From the NCBI GenBank assembly GCA_944989445.1, contig CALYLW010000132.1:310001-374000 (forward strand): DNA of 64,000 bases, written 5' to 3'. The stretch comes from Ampullaceana balthica (taxonomy: Eukaryota; Mollusca; Gastropoda; Lymnaeidae). Both the position numbers and the translations under genes were made by a program. This document shows, piece by piece, positions 1 through 10,114 of this stretch (position 1 is the first letter of the stretch; each line of letters begins with the position of its first letter). The notes under the pieces were generated by a model. The model saw only the letters and a list, made by a program, of their open reading frames with translations, was not told the origin of the DNA and ran no database searches.

Positions 1-6
1 ATTTAA

Positions 7-651
7 AAAGTTAGCTGCGGTGAAATCCAAAGAGAGCCAAAGAGAGCAATAGTAAGAAGAGAGTAGTGTGAGCTTCTATAGGAGTGGAGAGAGTGGGTGT
101 GGCAAATGATTTTGGTTGTCAGCGCAAACACAACATTCTTCCCATGTGGTGCAAGGGTCCCATACTCTTGGATTAGTCTATTCTCCAGATTGACCCTGCC
201 GGGTGTTTTTTTTTGCAAGAGACCATGGCGGTACCAGACAAGTCATCGACGCCCATATGGTCGAGTCCATTGAAGTGTCGGGAGACAGGATGCTGTTTGT
301 CTTGTGTTATCGCACATACATACTTTACGATACTTCAGGAGAGTAACCTCCCGGTCTCACTTATGTAATTCAAAGAGCAGCGCTTACACACAATGGTGTA
401 GACCACATTACGGCTGGTGCAAAGAAAGCCATTCCTAATCTTAAATATCTCCTTAGGGAAGACAATCTGGTCCGACTGGATAACCAAAGGACATGTCTTG
501 CAACGACGATGGCAGCATGGTTTAGTACCCAGATGCTGAAAACCTAAATAATTTGCCACACCCGCTCCCTCCTTTCCTATATAAACTCAAACTACTCTCT
601 TCGTACGATTGCTCTCTTTGGCTCTCTTTGGATTTCACCGTAGCTAAGTTT
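7..651 (-). mobile_element. Penelope-like element remnant with inverted ends
   Basis: A short element bounded by long imperfect inverted repeats. The left arm (about 7-109) is the reverse complement of the right arm (about 551-651); both contain a doubled CAAAGAGAG motif and a GGGTGTGGCAAAT motif. Between them, on the minus strand, is a fragment of the GIY-YIG endonuclease region typical of Penelope-like retroelements. Penelope elements are known to carry terminal repeats that may be direct or inverted, which fits this layout. The reverse transcriptase is absent and the coding frame is broken, so this is a dead remnant. Sequence left of position 1 is not visible, so the true left end is uncertain. 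Confidence 0.6.
335..559 (-). pseudogene. GIY-YIG endonuclease fragment of a Penelope-like element
   Basis: The 74-residue minus-strand frame starts inside the right inverted arm. It has the cysteine-rich lead-in of Penelope endonucleases (KPCCHRRCKTCPLV, residues about 13-26). This is followed by NVVYTIVCKRCSLNYISETGR (about 51-71), which corresponds to the GIY...YIG core and the ETGR signature. The GIY is VVY and the YIG is YIS here. The domain stops just after ETGR. A second minus-strand frame (3-218) continues with PGRVNLENRLIQEYGTLAPH, which could be a degraded continuation. In intact elements this nuclease nicks the target DNA; this copy cannot do so. Confidence 0.6.
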
Positions 652-703
652 GTAAAAAAAAATTATTTCTTTATACTAGTTTAATTTGTGTAATATTTGT
701 TTG

Positions 704-727
704 TTGAAGAAGGCTCTCTGCCGAAAC
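704..727 (+). other. Degenerate hammerhead-ribozyme-like core
   Basis: The sequence TTGAAGA, then a GGC-TCTCT-GCC hairpin, then GAAAC resembles the conserved core of a hammerhead ribozyme (CUGAUGA, stem II, GAAAC) with two changes in the first box. Penelope-like elements are known to carry minimal hammerhead motifs in their terminal repeats, and a Penelope remnant lies just upstream. A related stretch (GCCGAAACGTTCGC) occurs in reverse orientation at about 19861-19874 and in the other array copies, but its first box is not recognisable. Catalytic activity is unlikely. Confidence 0.35.
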
Positions 728-762
728 GTTCGCTATTTTGCTACGTCTTACTGAACTTCGCT

Positions 763-1170
763 ATGTCTACTCACACTCGCGTCAGCTACGCTCTTATGCA
801 GACACACGTATTCTCTCTGTTCCTAATACACGCACTCAAACATTTGGCAAGAGGTATTTCTCTTTTTGTGCAGCCAAACAATGAAAATCTCCAACACTAC
901 ACATCCGCAGTATTCCAACTACTAAGGCCTTCAAGACTGCACTTAAGACACAACTTTTCAAACTTCACTTTCATAATTAATTAATTAAACGAAATTTCTT
1001 TAAATGATAAACGTAGCTTATGTGTATTGTAATGCCATTCATGTGGTTGTTGGGATATGAATGTTTATTCAATACTTACATGTATGTTATTACCTTTATG
1101 TAAAGTGATGTGAGCCCAGTTTCTTACTGGGGTAGAGCGCTATATAAAGTATCAATTTAGTATTATCATT
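763..1170 (+). mobile_element. LINE 3' end: C-terminus of the reverse transcriptase ORF and tail
   Basis: Reading 786-980 in one frame gives a C-terminal tail typical of CR1/L2-like non-LTR retrotransposon proteins: VPNTRTQTFGKRYFSF, then a stop where a conserved tryptophan is expected (TGG to TGA near 882), then HIRSIPTTKAFKTALKTQLF and a terminal TAA at 978-980. After about 100 bases of AT-rich UTR, the block 1110-1170 (TGTGAGCCCAG...GAGCGCTATATAAAG) forms the 3' end. A decayed version of the same 3' end recurs at about 15337-15375 and 42600-42640. The 5' part is missing, so this is a 5'-truncated dead copy. Confidence 0.6.
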
Positions 1171-1432
1171 ATCTCACAAGACATGGTAAGGAAATATTTA
1201 TTGCCACAAGGAATAGTACATATTTTGACAAAATCCAACAGTATTTCAAGATTTTAGGGCCCTAGAAAGGAAATAAACTGGTTGATAATAATTTATTGAA
1301 GTAAATTTAGCTTTAAGCTGAACGATCCAGAAAAACGACAGAAAAAAAAATCAAACATTAATCATACCTACAAAATATGTAACGCTTTTAAGCTTAAACT
1401 AAATAAATAAAGGGAAAAAATGATTTTTAAAA

Positions 1433-1691
1433 GCGGACTAAAAAGAAGAAAATAATTTAAAACTTGTAAGTTCAAGTACTTTGATTTAATATGACTAAAA
1501 ACATGGGGCGGGCGCTTATGAGGTTTAACATAATCTGCTCACTCATACTCTCACTTATAGATCTCTCTTTTGCCTTCTAAATTAGAAATCTTTAATTTTT
1601 ATACCAAACACCCGCCCCACGTTTTTAGTCATATTAAATCGAAGTACTTGAACTTACAAGTTTTAAATTATTTTCTTCATTTTAGTCCGCT
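1433..1691. repeat. Palindromic MITE-like element with ~80-bp inverted arms
   Basis: Arms 1433-1514 and 1609-1691 are near-perfect reverse complements, running from AGCGGACTAAAAAGAAG through AAACTTGTAAGTTCAAGTAC to the GGGGCGGGCG/CACCCGCCCC inner edge. About 95 bases separate them. There is no coding sequence. A one-armed relative lies in each array unit (about 16060-16180 in copy 1), which shows this is a dispersed family. Confidence 0.7.
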
Positions 1692-1799
1692 AATATAAAA
1701 GTGGTTTTTAAAAATGTTTTTAAAAATCATTTTTTTACCTTTATTTATTTTATTCTTTTTAGTCAACTAATAAAAACTTGGTTATTAACAATATACTTT

Positions 1800-2170
1800 T
1801 ACCTCTATTTATTTTACCAAACACCTCACAAGCGCCCGCCCAACGTTTTAAAACATTGTGATGTGGTCACGGGGGGAACTCACGGATGTCAACAAAAGCC
1901 GACGGTACAGATGCTTATATATAGACTATTAGATAAACTAAAAAGTTCAATAATTTAATAACGGTACATTCGATCGATCTGAAATTTTGATACTATGCAT
2001 TGTCATCCAAGATCTATCTGTGGTAAAATTCTCAGATCTCTAGGACCATCAGAAGTGGTTAAATTTTACGTTGGCAGATTTGAAAAAATCTTGGACAAAC
2101 AAACAATGCCACACCAACGAAAGCGAGTTAATAAAAACGTGGTAAAAAGACATAATGCAAATCGATTTAT
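1800..2170 (+). repeat. Dispersed non-coding repeat shared with the array
   Basis: From CAAGCGCCCGCCCAACG (about 1828) through GATGTGGTCACGGGGGGAAC, the TGCATTGTCATCCAAGATC segment and TTGGACAAAC, this stretch is closely similar to 16245-16530 in array copy 1 and its equivalents. Open frames here (for example 1995-2219) run across the repeat and are not supported as genes. Together with the palindrome at 1433-1691 it makes a composite arranged in the same order as in the array. Confidence 0.65.
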
Positions 2171-2607
2171 TTTAGTTTGGACATTGGAAAGTGAAATTTT
2201 TTGGACTTTTTCTCAATGATTATTTAGAATCGATTATGTTTGTTTCGTTTTTTATTTTATTTTTTTACCTTTGTGAGTTTCAGGTGATCATTGCAATATT
2301 ATTGCGAAATTGATGCATTAGATGATTAAACATTAACAAATGGGCAAGTAGATTTTGACTATTAAGAAAAGCATCCAACTAAAGGTGAAAGTTTTGATAA
2401 TCTGTTATATATTGTTATGATATTTCTGTAGACCTTTTATTTTAATAATAAGCTTTTATTACCGTATGGAATGTTGATGTCTTCTCACAAAAATTTAGGA
2501 CGCACTTGATACGAGACTGTATGTTAATGGTTACAGTGAGCATAATAATATAGCATGGATTTATTTGTTCGTTACAATTGAAGTAGACAAATTATTTGAT
2601 ACTACCG
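2171..2607. other. AT-rich stretch, no gene seen
   Basis: No open frame, RNA gene or clear repeat was recognised in this interval. Confidence 0.5.
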
Positions 2608-3205
2608 TATCGTATCACCCGTCAAAAATGACGGAAGTTTTCAGCTGAAATCTATTTATTTTGGAAAAATGCAATTTTTTAGGGCGCCTACGGCGCCGAC
2701 CTTTTATAAAAGCCCAACTAACTTGTCCTTGTTTGATAAATACGAAATATTAAACTTTTTGGAATGTACACAAAGTATTTTATAATAGGAGTCGTACATT
2801 TGTAAATCGTTCCTTTACAAAAATTAAAATATAAGCATAAAACAATGACGTCATATAATATTATTATACAATCCATACAGACAACGAGAATCAATATACA
2901 TCAATATACATCATTATCATAAGTAACTTATCCGTGATTGATAAATACGAAATAGTAAACTTGCTGAAATGTACACAAAGTATTTCATAATGATTATAAA
3001 TCCTCAAATCCTATTTGTACATCGTTCATTTTCAAAAATTAAAATATAAGCATAAAACAATGACGTCATTTAATATTTTTATACAAAATCGATCGCAGTG
3101 CCACCTAAAATAACCTAAATATATTATATGACGTCATATCCGTTACATCCACACATGCATACATACATACAGACGACGGGAATTGTGTATATTGATATTA
3201 AACCA
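2608..3205 (+). mobile_element. Non-autonomous element of the GTATCACCCGTCAAAAATGACGG family
   Basis: The left end GTATCACCCGTCAAAAATGACGGAAGTTTTC, which includes the small palindrome CCGTC-AAAAAT-GACGG, recurs at about 13405 and 14945 in the array. The right end (GGGAATTGTGTATATTGAT) resembles the right ends of those copies. Inside, a segment of about 205 bp is duplicated in tandem (about 2735-2938 and 2939-3100), each copy ending in ATAAGCATAAAACAATGACGTCAT. No coding capacity is seen. The class is unknown. Confidence 0.5.
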
Positions 3206-3260
3206 AGTTTTTTTATTTAATAAAGAATTTTTGAAATTAAAATTGTTGAATTATTACCGC

Positions 3261-3485
3261 CCATGTGAAAATATTTCACGTGGAGGTTAGCTTCGATTGT
3301 AAGGTTGTAAGGAGGTTAGCTTCCATTTGTAAGGTTATAGGAGGTTAGCTTCAATTGTAAGGTTGTAAAGAGGTTAGCTTCGATTGTAAGGTTGTAAGGA
3401 GGTTAGCTTCGATTGTAAGGTTGTAAGGAGGTTAGCTTCCTTTGTAAGGTTGTAAGGAGGTTAGCTTCGATTGTAAGGTTGTAGG
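3261..3485. repeat. 29-bp minisatellite with a flanking palindrome
   Basis: Seven head-to-tail copies of GGAGGTTAGCTTCGATTGTAAGG...TTGTAA (period 28-29 bp, small substitutions) fill 3282-3485. Directly before them, 3261-3283 forms a near-perfect 23-base palindrome (CCATGTGAAA-ATA-TTTCACGTGG). The variants differ mainly in the CGATT/CATTT/CCTTT positions. Confidence 0.85.
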
Positions 3486-5630
3486 CCTGGTGTATTTTGG
3501 TCATCAGGAAAAGGTTACCAGAGACGGAAGCATGAAATCAAGTCAAGCTAGAGAAGCTAGACAAAACTTTAACCAAAATTGAATTGGAATTTTTAGTACC
3601 CGACAAGGAACTAATAGCTATAAACATTCCTGCATTTAAATAATTCATCAATATTTGTGAGTAAGGACAGATATGAACCGAAAGTTGGATTACTCATCCA
3701 CAAAAGCATAACGAACTGAGCCTTGGGATTTCATTTTGAAACTAGCCGTATATTACCATTCAGCTAAAAACAACTCCTTTTAGCATCACAATCATGCGCT
3801 TAAAGGCTCATACTTCTGGTCATGATGGCACAGAATTAGAGACCTGCTATGACCATTTATAGAACCAAATACCAGGGAAAGACCTATTTTCTCGTCCAAG
3901 GAGACTGGAGCGCGAAGATAAAAGAATGCATGTATCAACTATGCAGCTACATACGGACAAATCTGCAATGATCTGACAAGTAATAGAGGGTTTCGACTCC
4001 TGGCTTTGGTGAGGTACAACAACCTCCTACTTGCTAAGAAACTTTGCCAACACAAGAACTCCAGAAGATTGACTTGGTACAGACCAATCAGAGGAAAACA
4101 GAAAACTGATATATTATATACTGTTCGGACTCCCCAATCCTATTACTGTTGTAAAGAAATATCTTTAAAACTTTATATTTCGTACTTTTTAATACATATT
4201 TATTTTTCGAAAATGAATTAAAATCACATTTTTATATATTGAAGTGCTTTTGTTGATGTAGTTTTTTTTCAAATTTTTATTATTAAATATCAGAATTGTT
4301 AATGAAAACTCCTTAAATATTGTTATTATCAATAGCATTTACTGATTTAAAATACTTTACTGTCATTAAATAATTACAAAGTTTAGAAACATTTAGTTAA
4401 TATCAATTTGATTTCTTACAGATAAAAATAAGTACAGCCAGTATAAACATACTGTGCAAAGATACAAATTAGGTGTCATATGTTTTTCATAAAATGACTG
4501 ATTTTAATTCGTGCTATTGCTATTCAGCAATAGGAAAAGACACACTTTGAAAGTCTATACAGCGGGTGAGTATATTTTTTAAAGTCAATTTTACAATAAT
4601 AACTTTATCTTTATTCTCAAATCAATATTGCATTTCAAAAGTCTTATAGAAGTCATGTATCCTGGTCTAGGTCTACATTAACACGCTTTGAATAAAAGAA
4701 ATATTTTTAAAATATATATTGAAAACAAAATAAACACAAGTGAACGAAACAATTAATGACATAAAAATCCCAAATAAGCCAAATAAAGGATAATCAGATT
4801 TCTCACCTCGAATGTATTGTTTGAAAAGATTTGTTTGGATTTCAATTATCAAGACCTGAACAGAAGAGATTTGCCCAACGTGTAATGATGAGAGAATATT
4901 ATTCTTTCAAGTTATAAAATACAAATACCGTTTAACAAGTGTTTTAGTGCTAACCACTGGAACAGAAACAAGTCGCGTGTCTGCAGAAGTTAGTAGCTGA
5001 CGAGAGGTTGAATAGACTGAAAGATGTAGAAAAAGTACAGGCGTCAGTGAAGAAGTTGGGACACGGAAATTTTTTTGCAGTCGATGCTTAATTACAGGGA
5101 GTCAATGGAGTGAAAAAAGTAGTTGAGAGATGACATCTTATTTATAACTTTAAAACTATGATGCCAACTTTGTTTTGGACATTCTGAAGTTTTCTTAGTA
5201 AACCTGAACGAACTGAGTTGCACTAGTCAAAAGTAAAGAGAAAGAACAGTTTTTGTTACACAGAAAAGTAACCGTGCGCAGAAGCAAAAAAAGAAGGATT
5301 TCAGTTAGCGTTGAAATCCGCGTAGCATTAGCAACAAAGACCATTTGAAAAGTCTGCGGTATGCCATCATAATAAGTACGTTAATCGGTTTCAGTTAGAG
5401 CTGGAAAGCCGGCTTCTAAATTTCATGAACATGGGGCCATAAAAAATGAAAGTTTAACATGGCGAACGTTGCCGACAGTTAAGACCGTTGCTCATAGAAT
5501 TGCGAAATAAAATTTGCTTAACTTTTGGACATGACGCTTTTAATGACCTTTATTTTCTAAATATGACTCATGTAAATCTTATTTACTACGTTTCATCAAG
5601 AAACATCCATTGAAGCCAGGACACTTCGCG
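3486..5630. other. No gene seen
   Basis: About 2.1 kb of AT-rich sequence. A short frame at 4006-4221 has no recognisable motif and is probably chance. No RNA gene or dated element was recognised. Confidence 0.5.
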
Positions 5631-6000
5631 GGATTGTACTCAAACACTTTCTAAAGTTTCATGGCGATCAGTGACTAAAATAATATTTATAAAGCTTATA
5701 TAAGAAACAAAATGACATTATGGATCCCTGGCCTAAATCGGTGAAAGATGTTTATTTCAAAAGACCAGTTGATTTCAATTTTGATACTGATGAATATTTG
5801 TCGAGGTCGTGTAAAATCAAATGGGGAATAAATATGACATTAAGGACCCCCGGGAAAAAACGGTTCTAGATATTCATATCTCAAAAGGCCTGAAGATTTC
5901 ATTTTATGTCATGATAGAGATAAGTGTCTATATGAGACTGCATTGTTTAAAATCTAATGGGAAATAAAGTTTAAAAAAATTCAGAAAATATTATTTTGGG
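5630..6000 (+). repeat. Fragment of the repeat family also seen at 42.6-44.0 kb
   Basis: The line TACTCAAACACTTTCTAAAG followed by TTTCATGGCGATC, and later blocks such as GACATTAAGGACCCCCGGG and TATTTTGGGCCACGGCC, match the motif order of the element at 42644-43990 (for example CATACTCAACAGTCTC and GGGCCACCAGCCC). Divergence is high, so this is an old copy. Confidence 0.45.
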
Positions 6001-6024
6001 CCACGGCCAAAAAGGAATAGGCGT

Positions 6025-6885
6025 TAGTAGTTTATTATTTACTTTTGTTTTTCCGCCCGCCCGACCGACCAACCGCGAGCCCACGACAAGACGGTGAAGT
6101 TAATATAAAGGATTTAATTAAACAACCTCGTAAAAACTAAGTTTTTGACTATAAATCCCATATATATGAACCATAACTAAAAGTATTGATTATGATCCAT
6201 ATAATACCAATCGCGCGACAAACATCTACAGACTGAACGCGACTGAACTCCCTTGCATGCATCACGAGGGTTTGGTCGTGGATGGCTGGAGCGAACTCAG
6301 TGACGCGTGAACGTAAACAATAGCAGACGGATACATTGTGTTATATAGAGATAAAATAAAAATGCATTTATTTAATTTCTGTACATTCGATCGAACTGAA
6401 ATTTTGGTACAATGCATTGTTAAATCACACAAGTCTATGTGCAAATTTTCAGCTCGATAGCATGACGGGAAATAGGTCATTTTTTACTTTTGTTTTAACG
6501 TCCGACCGACCGACCGCGAACCCAAAACAGAGAGAGACGGTGGTTGTTAATATAAGGGATTTTAAAATGATCCACTTCCCATGATCTTATCGAGCGGAAA
6601 TTTTGCACATAGATTTGTGTCACCTAACAATGTATCGTATTACAAATTTCAGATCGATCAAGTGTACTGTAATTAAATTAATGAATTTTGTGTTTATCTC
6701 TATGTATCTCTATGTAGAATGTGTTGCGTCTGCTATAGTTGACCTCCACGAGTTACTGGAGTTTCGTTCCAGCCCTCGAGATGCCACAGGGCTCTGTGCT
6801 TTGCGTGTTATATTGAACATAATCAATAAGTTTAGTTATGTCTCATATACAATGGATTTATAGTCAAAAACGTTGCTTTTACGGG
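6025..6885. repeat. Cluster of TIR-bearing repeats, two facing each other
   Basis: Three members of a non-coding family whose ends read TATAAATCCCTTATAT on the left and ATATAAGGGATTTA on the right, that is, short terminal inverted repeats. The right end of one copy is at 6025-6118. A full copy runs about 6125-6560 in plus orientation. An inverted copy runs about 6536-6885, so the two full copies share their inner end near 6547-6575. The interior includes a TGCATTGT box, CAAATTTCAGCTCGAT and CCGACCGACCGCGA blocks. The frames at 6262-6480 and 6603-6863 run through these repeats and are not genes. Confidence 0.65.
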
Positions 6886-6939
6886 TTTTTTTTATTTTTA
6901 AGAATGTGTGTTTGTGCCCATTCTTTCCCCCATTTTTGC

Positions 6940-7205
6940 GAACATGGCTGACCCTCGCTAGGGTTGACCAATCACAGTTTATGGTTGGCAAGCTAGGGTG
7001 GTGAAGGTTGGAGGTCAGGTTTATAACCACAGTGCGAATGTGTCGAGACCAACAAGCGTCGATGGTTCTCCCCAACCGACGTTCACTCACGTTGATTTGA
7101 TTTCTTCGTGCTGTAGTTTGTGTCCATTCTTTCCCCCCTTTCCTTGCACTATCCATGAGCAAGTCTGCGGCGTATGCAACGCCGCGGGGCGTATCTAGTT
7201 ATAAA
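6940..7205 (-). repeat. Dispersed repeat related to insert A of the array, minus orientation
   Basis: Read on the minus strand, the end ACTAGATACGCCCCGCGG, the CATACGCCGCAGACT block, ATGGACACAAAC and the CTGTGATTGGTCAACCC block match the start and end parts of the ~0.76-kb insert found in each array unit (21941-22700). The middle differs between copies. The long frames on both strands here (6836-7162 minus, 6998-7198 plus) are run-through of this repeat. Confidence 0.6.
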
Positions 7206-7774
7206 ATATTCTTGTTCATTTCAATTCAATAACGTACCTAACACGCTTATTTACTCTTTGAAAAATAAACTATATTTCATTAAATTTGATATATGTCACA
7301 AATGAAAAATGACTATTTTATTTGAATAACTTCTTCTAAATGAATCAAGTACTATTCTATTTATAATCAAACTTTAATGAAAAACTAATGAAAATGAAAA
7401 CGAGTTTTCTTTACTCAATAATTCTTTAAAAAGATTAACGGATTCGTTTATTCCCGTTTGGTAAATCGTTTGGTCTATTTTAAAAGTTTAAAAATTAAAA
7501 GTTGAAATCGTCACTTAGCAATGTGTAGACATACAGTTGAAATAAATTTTGTAACATTATTTATACAAATCTTTCATTAGGAAACTGAAAACACAATCAC
7601 TTATTAAATTCTTACGTATAGTTATTTTTAATTTATTTTTCTTTTGACAAAATATATTTTGAGTTCATTTCGACCTAAAAAAAGTGTTGCTTATCTCTCT
7701 TGGTCGTCTAGAAAATTGTACAAGCCGTCCCATCATTCTTTCAGATTTGCAGAACTTCACACGTGTGCTGATTA
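7206..7774. other. AT-rich stretch, no gene seen
   Basis: No recognisable feature. This is the region downstream of the inverted pseudogene; an AATAAA on the minus strand near 7630-7640 could be the relic of its polyadenylation signal, but this is weak. Confidence 0.4.
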
Positions 7775-8089
7775 TCAGTTTGTCCAACCGGTAACTTGTT
7801 CAGCCATTGGTTTTAAAAGATTGTTTACGTCTTGTGTGACCGCCTCAATTAAAACACCGCACACTGTGCCAGTGAGTTGCATTATTGTGTTTATTTTGAT
7901 CGAATATAATTTGCCAAGCAGTTCTTAAACGTCGCAAAAGTCCAATAGTTGGTGCAAGATCCTTTAAACAAATTCAAGCAAGCTATTTAGTGGATTACCA
8001 GAGAGAATATTACCCAAGGGGGGTAGAGAAGCCTCCAACATGGCAATGGTTGAGAGGGCCACAAGCAGGATGACGTAGAAAGATCGCAT
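7775..8089 (-). pseudogene. Inverted, broken paralogue of the array's secreted protein gene
   Basis: The start region is nearly the same as in the array genes: CCAGAGAATGCGATCTTTCTAC, encoding MRSFYVILLVALSTIA, a secretion signal. The mature part begins with NPLNSLL, which parallels the array protein's DPLNTVTGL. The frame is then stopped by TAA at 7964-7966 and again by TAA about 36 bases further on. Reading through these stops in the same frame gives a cysteine in the position of the first array cysteine (LLDFCDV against VVDNCIL), then TGTVCGVLIEAV, which aligns with GNVCGNVSNL of the array protein, and ends at TGA 7775-7777 after about 104 codons. Because homology continues in one frame through both stops, this is a pseudogene by nonsense change rather than a short gene. 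The array copies face the other way. Confidence 0.75.
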
Positions 8090-8168
8090 TCTCTGGTCGT
8101 GTCGTGAGAGGTAGAGCGTGAGCTTAGACACGAGTTGAGTTGTGTTCTCAATTCGGCGTGTGTCCAAC

Positions 8169-8175
8169 ATTTATG
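8169..8175 (-). promoter_or_regulatory. Relic TATA box of the inverted pseudogene
   Basis: CATAAAT on the minus strand lies 86 bp upstream of the pseudogene ATG. The array genes have TATAAAT 85 bp upstream. The surrounding bases also align (CACTTACCGAGCATAAATG against CACTTGCACAGTATAAATA), so the promoter was duplicated with the gene and the first T has been lost. Confidence 0.6.
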
Positions 8176-8389
8176 CTCGGTAAGTGTCGTCAGTAGCGCA
8201 CCTCCAATTTCAATCAAGGATTATCGGGATGTCTTTCAGCTTAAGAGATTGAGAACCGTGCTTTCATCTATCGGGATATTGTGTCAAAGTCAGGTGTTTT
8301 CCCCTTGTATAATAAAGTATGACGTTTCGTTCAATGGAGGTGAAAGACGTCGGACAGATAAGAAGAAAAATGTAACATTATTGTAATAT

Positions 8390-9265
8390 GTTGCCTGAAT
8401 GAAGAAATATGATTTCGATTAGAAGAGTAAGCGTAGTAAATAATTTATCAATTATTTATTAAAAACACAAAGACAATTATCATGAGATATAAGTTGATAT
8501 CTCTCGTGTAGCAAATAGTTCGTTAGTGGTATCTAAAACAAAAATATGCAACTTTTTATTTAGGTGGATTTAGTCAAATACGTTTTTTTTGTTCAAGTTA
8601 TTTTTTGAAAAATATAATCCAAAACTTTTATTTTATTTTAAGGAGTGTCACGAACAAATGAACTGATGAATATTTTATTTTAATTTCTTGTTGAAATAGA
8701 AAGCCATATATATTTTGTAATGATTTCGGTTACAGATTCAACAACGTGATCTGGAGTGTTTGCTTATCTGAAGTATTCTCTTTAATACAAAGTAACCATT
8801 ACTCTTTGGTGTCCTATTCAATGGTTTGATCTCGCTCCAGCATGTGATACCTTTCACTATGGGATCTTTTAAATATTATCTAACGTATCTATAGCAATTC
8901 GTGAATAGTGTGGAAACCAATTTTTCGACACATTATTTTGTCGCCTTATACCCATTCACTTCTCGCCTTATACCCATTCACTTGTCAGTCTCCGATAACT
9001 TGTTTATTATTTCCCGTTTGATAACTTTGTTTGTTTGATATCATTTACCCCGTGGGATAGCGTTTACTAAGAAGTCAGAGTATTTCCACAGTGTAACGAG
9101 AGAAAACTCTGGTATTTAAAACAAGGGGTGAAAAAGTATTAATGCTTGATTTTATTTAATAAATCTGCTCAAAGAAAAACTTAAACTAGAAAAATATTTA
9201 TATCAAATTAATTTAAGTCTTGTTCCCGATGTAATGGTCCAAAAATTATTCTCTTTAATATTTCA
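8390..9265. other. AT-rich stretch with one 22-bp direct duplication
   Basis: No gene is seen. At 8941-8984 the block TCGCCTTATACCCATTCACTT is present twice in tandem. Confidence 0.5.
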
Positions 9266-9539
9266 CTAGTAAAATGTGCCATTAAGTTCTAATAAAAAGA
9301 AAGCTTTATTGAATGTTGGGAATATTTGTAAAAGAATAAGTCTGCGATTGCATATCAACAAATGGAACCAATACAATATCAATATCCAAAAATAGAATAC
9401 AAATGCAATACTAGACACATAGCATGGATACGCGTAGGACGACATATTCTTTAGCAAATATGTGACATTTGAGATGGCGTCAATGAATGGCCCTGAATCA
9501 CTAAGACTCTTATAGGTCCCCTCAAGTCTACCTAGTCTG

Positions 9540-10110
9540 CCTCTCATAGGGGTTACCTCTCATAGCAGGAGGTTGTGGATTTTTCCTATTTCGACTCTCT
9601 GTAACTGCGGCGCCACCACGGTGCAGCATATGGGTCTGTATACCTAGGACTGTCGCATGATAGGGGGAATCATCACTGTAGCTTACCTATGGGGGTGCGT
9701 GCAGCCGCAATAGCCGAACACATAGTGTTGGGTAAGGGCATCCCCTGAGGTTTCCTCAGAGCAGACGTCCGACCAAAGTTCTTTTCGACACTATTTCTAG
9801 AATTGTACTGGCTCACCTGGCCTATCTGGACCTAAACAGTGCCGTTCACTGATATAGCTAGAAAGGGGGACGAAACGGTCGCTCCGGATGGCCCGAACCT
9901 CAACGGGTACAATGGTTGTCGTCATCGACAGGAGCATTCTCTACCACGGATACCCATGTCTAAGTTCCGTACAGCGACTGTAATCATCTGACTACGTGAC
10001 TAGCTAACCCTAACCGGACTTCGACGTTCTACTTCGGGACTGTTAGTTTCGGGTTTCGCATACCCTACTTATCCAGAGGACCTCGCAAAGGTCAGCCCCT
10101 TCCTCCGGTC
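9540..10110. repeat. GC-richer block of unknown origin
   Basis: This ~570-bp block has clearly higher GC than its surroundings. It has many short motifs (GCGGCGCCACCACGG, GACGAAACGGTCGCTCCGG) and no long open frame on either strand. The abrupt composition change suggests an inserted element, possibly an untranslated part of a retroelement, but no family was recognised and no second copy was seen in the window. Confidence 0.35.
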
Positions 10111-10114
10111 TTTA

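Noticed and set aside
6836..7162. 108-residue minus-strand frame
   Set aside because: It runs across two dispersed non-coding repeats whose other copies are not open.
10004..10015. CTAACCCTAACC, telomere-like
   Set aside because: Only two units and no wider array; too short to mean a telomere relic.
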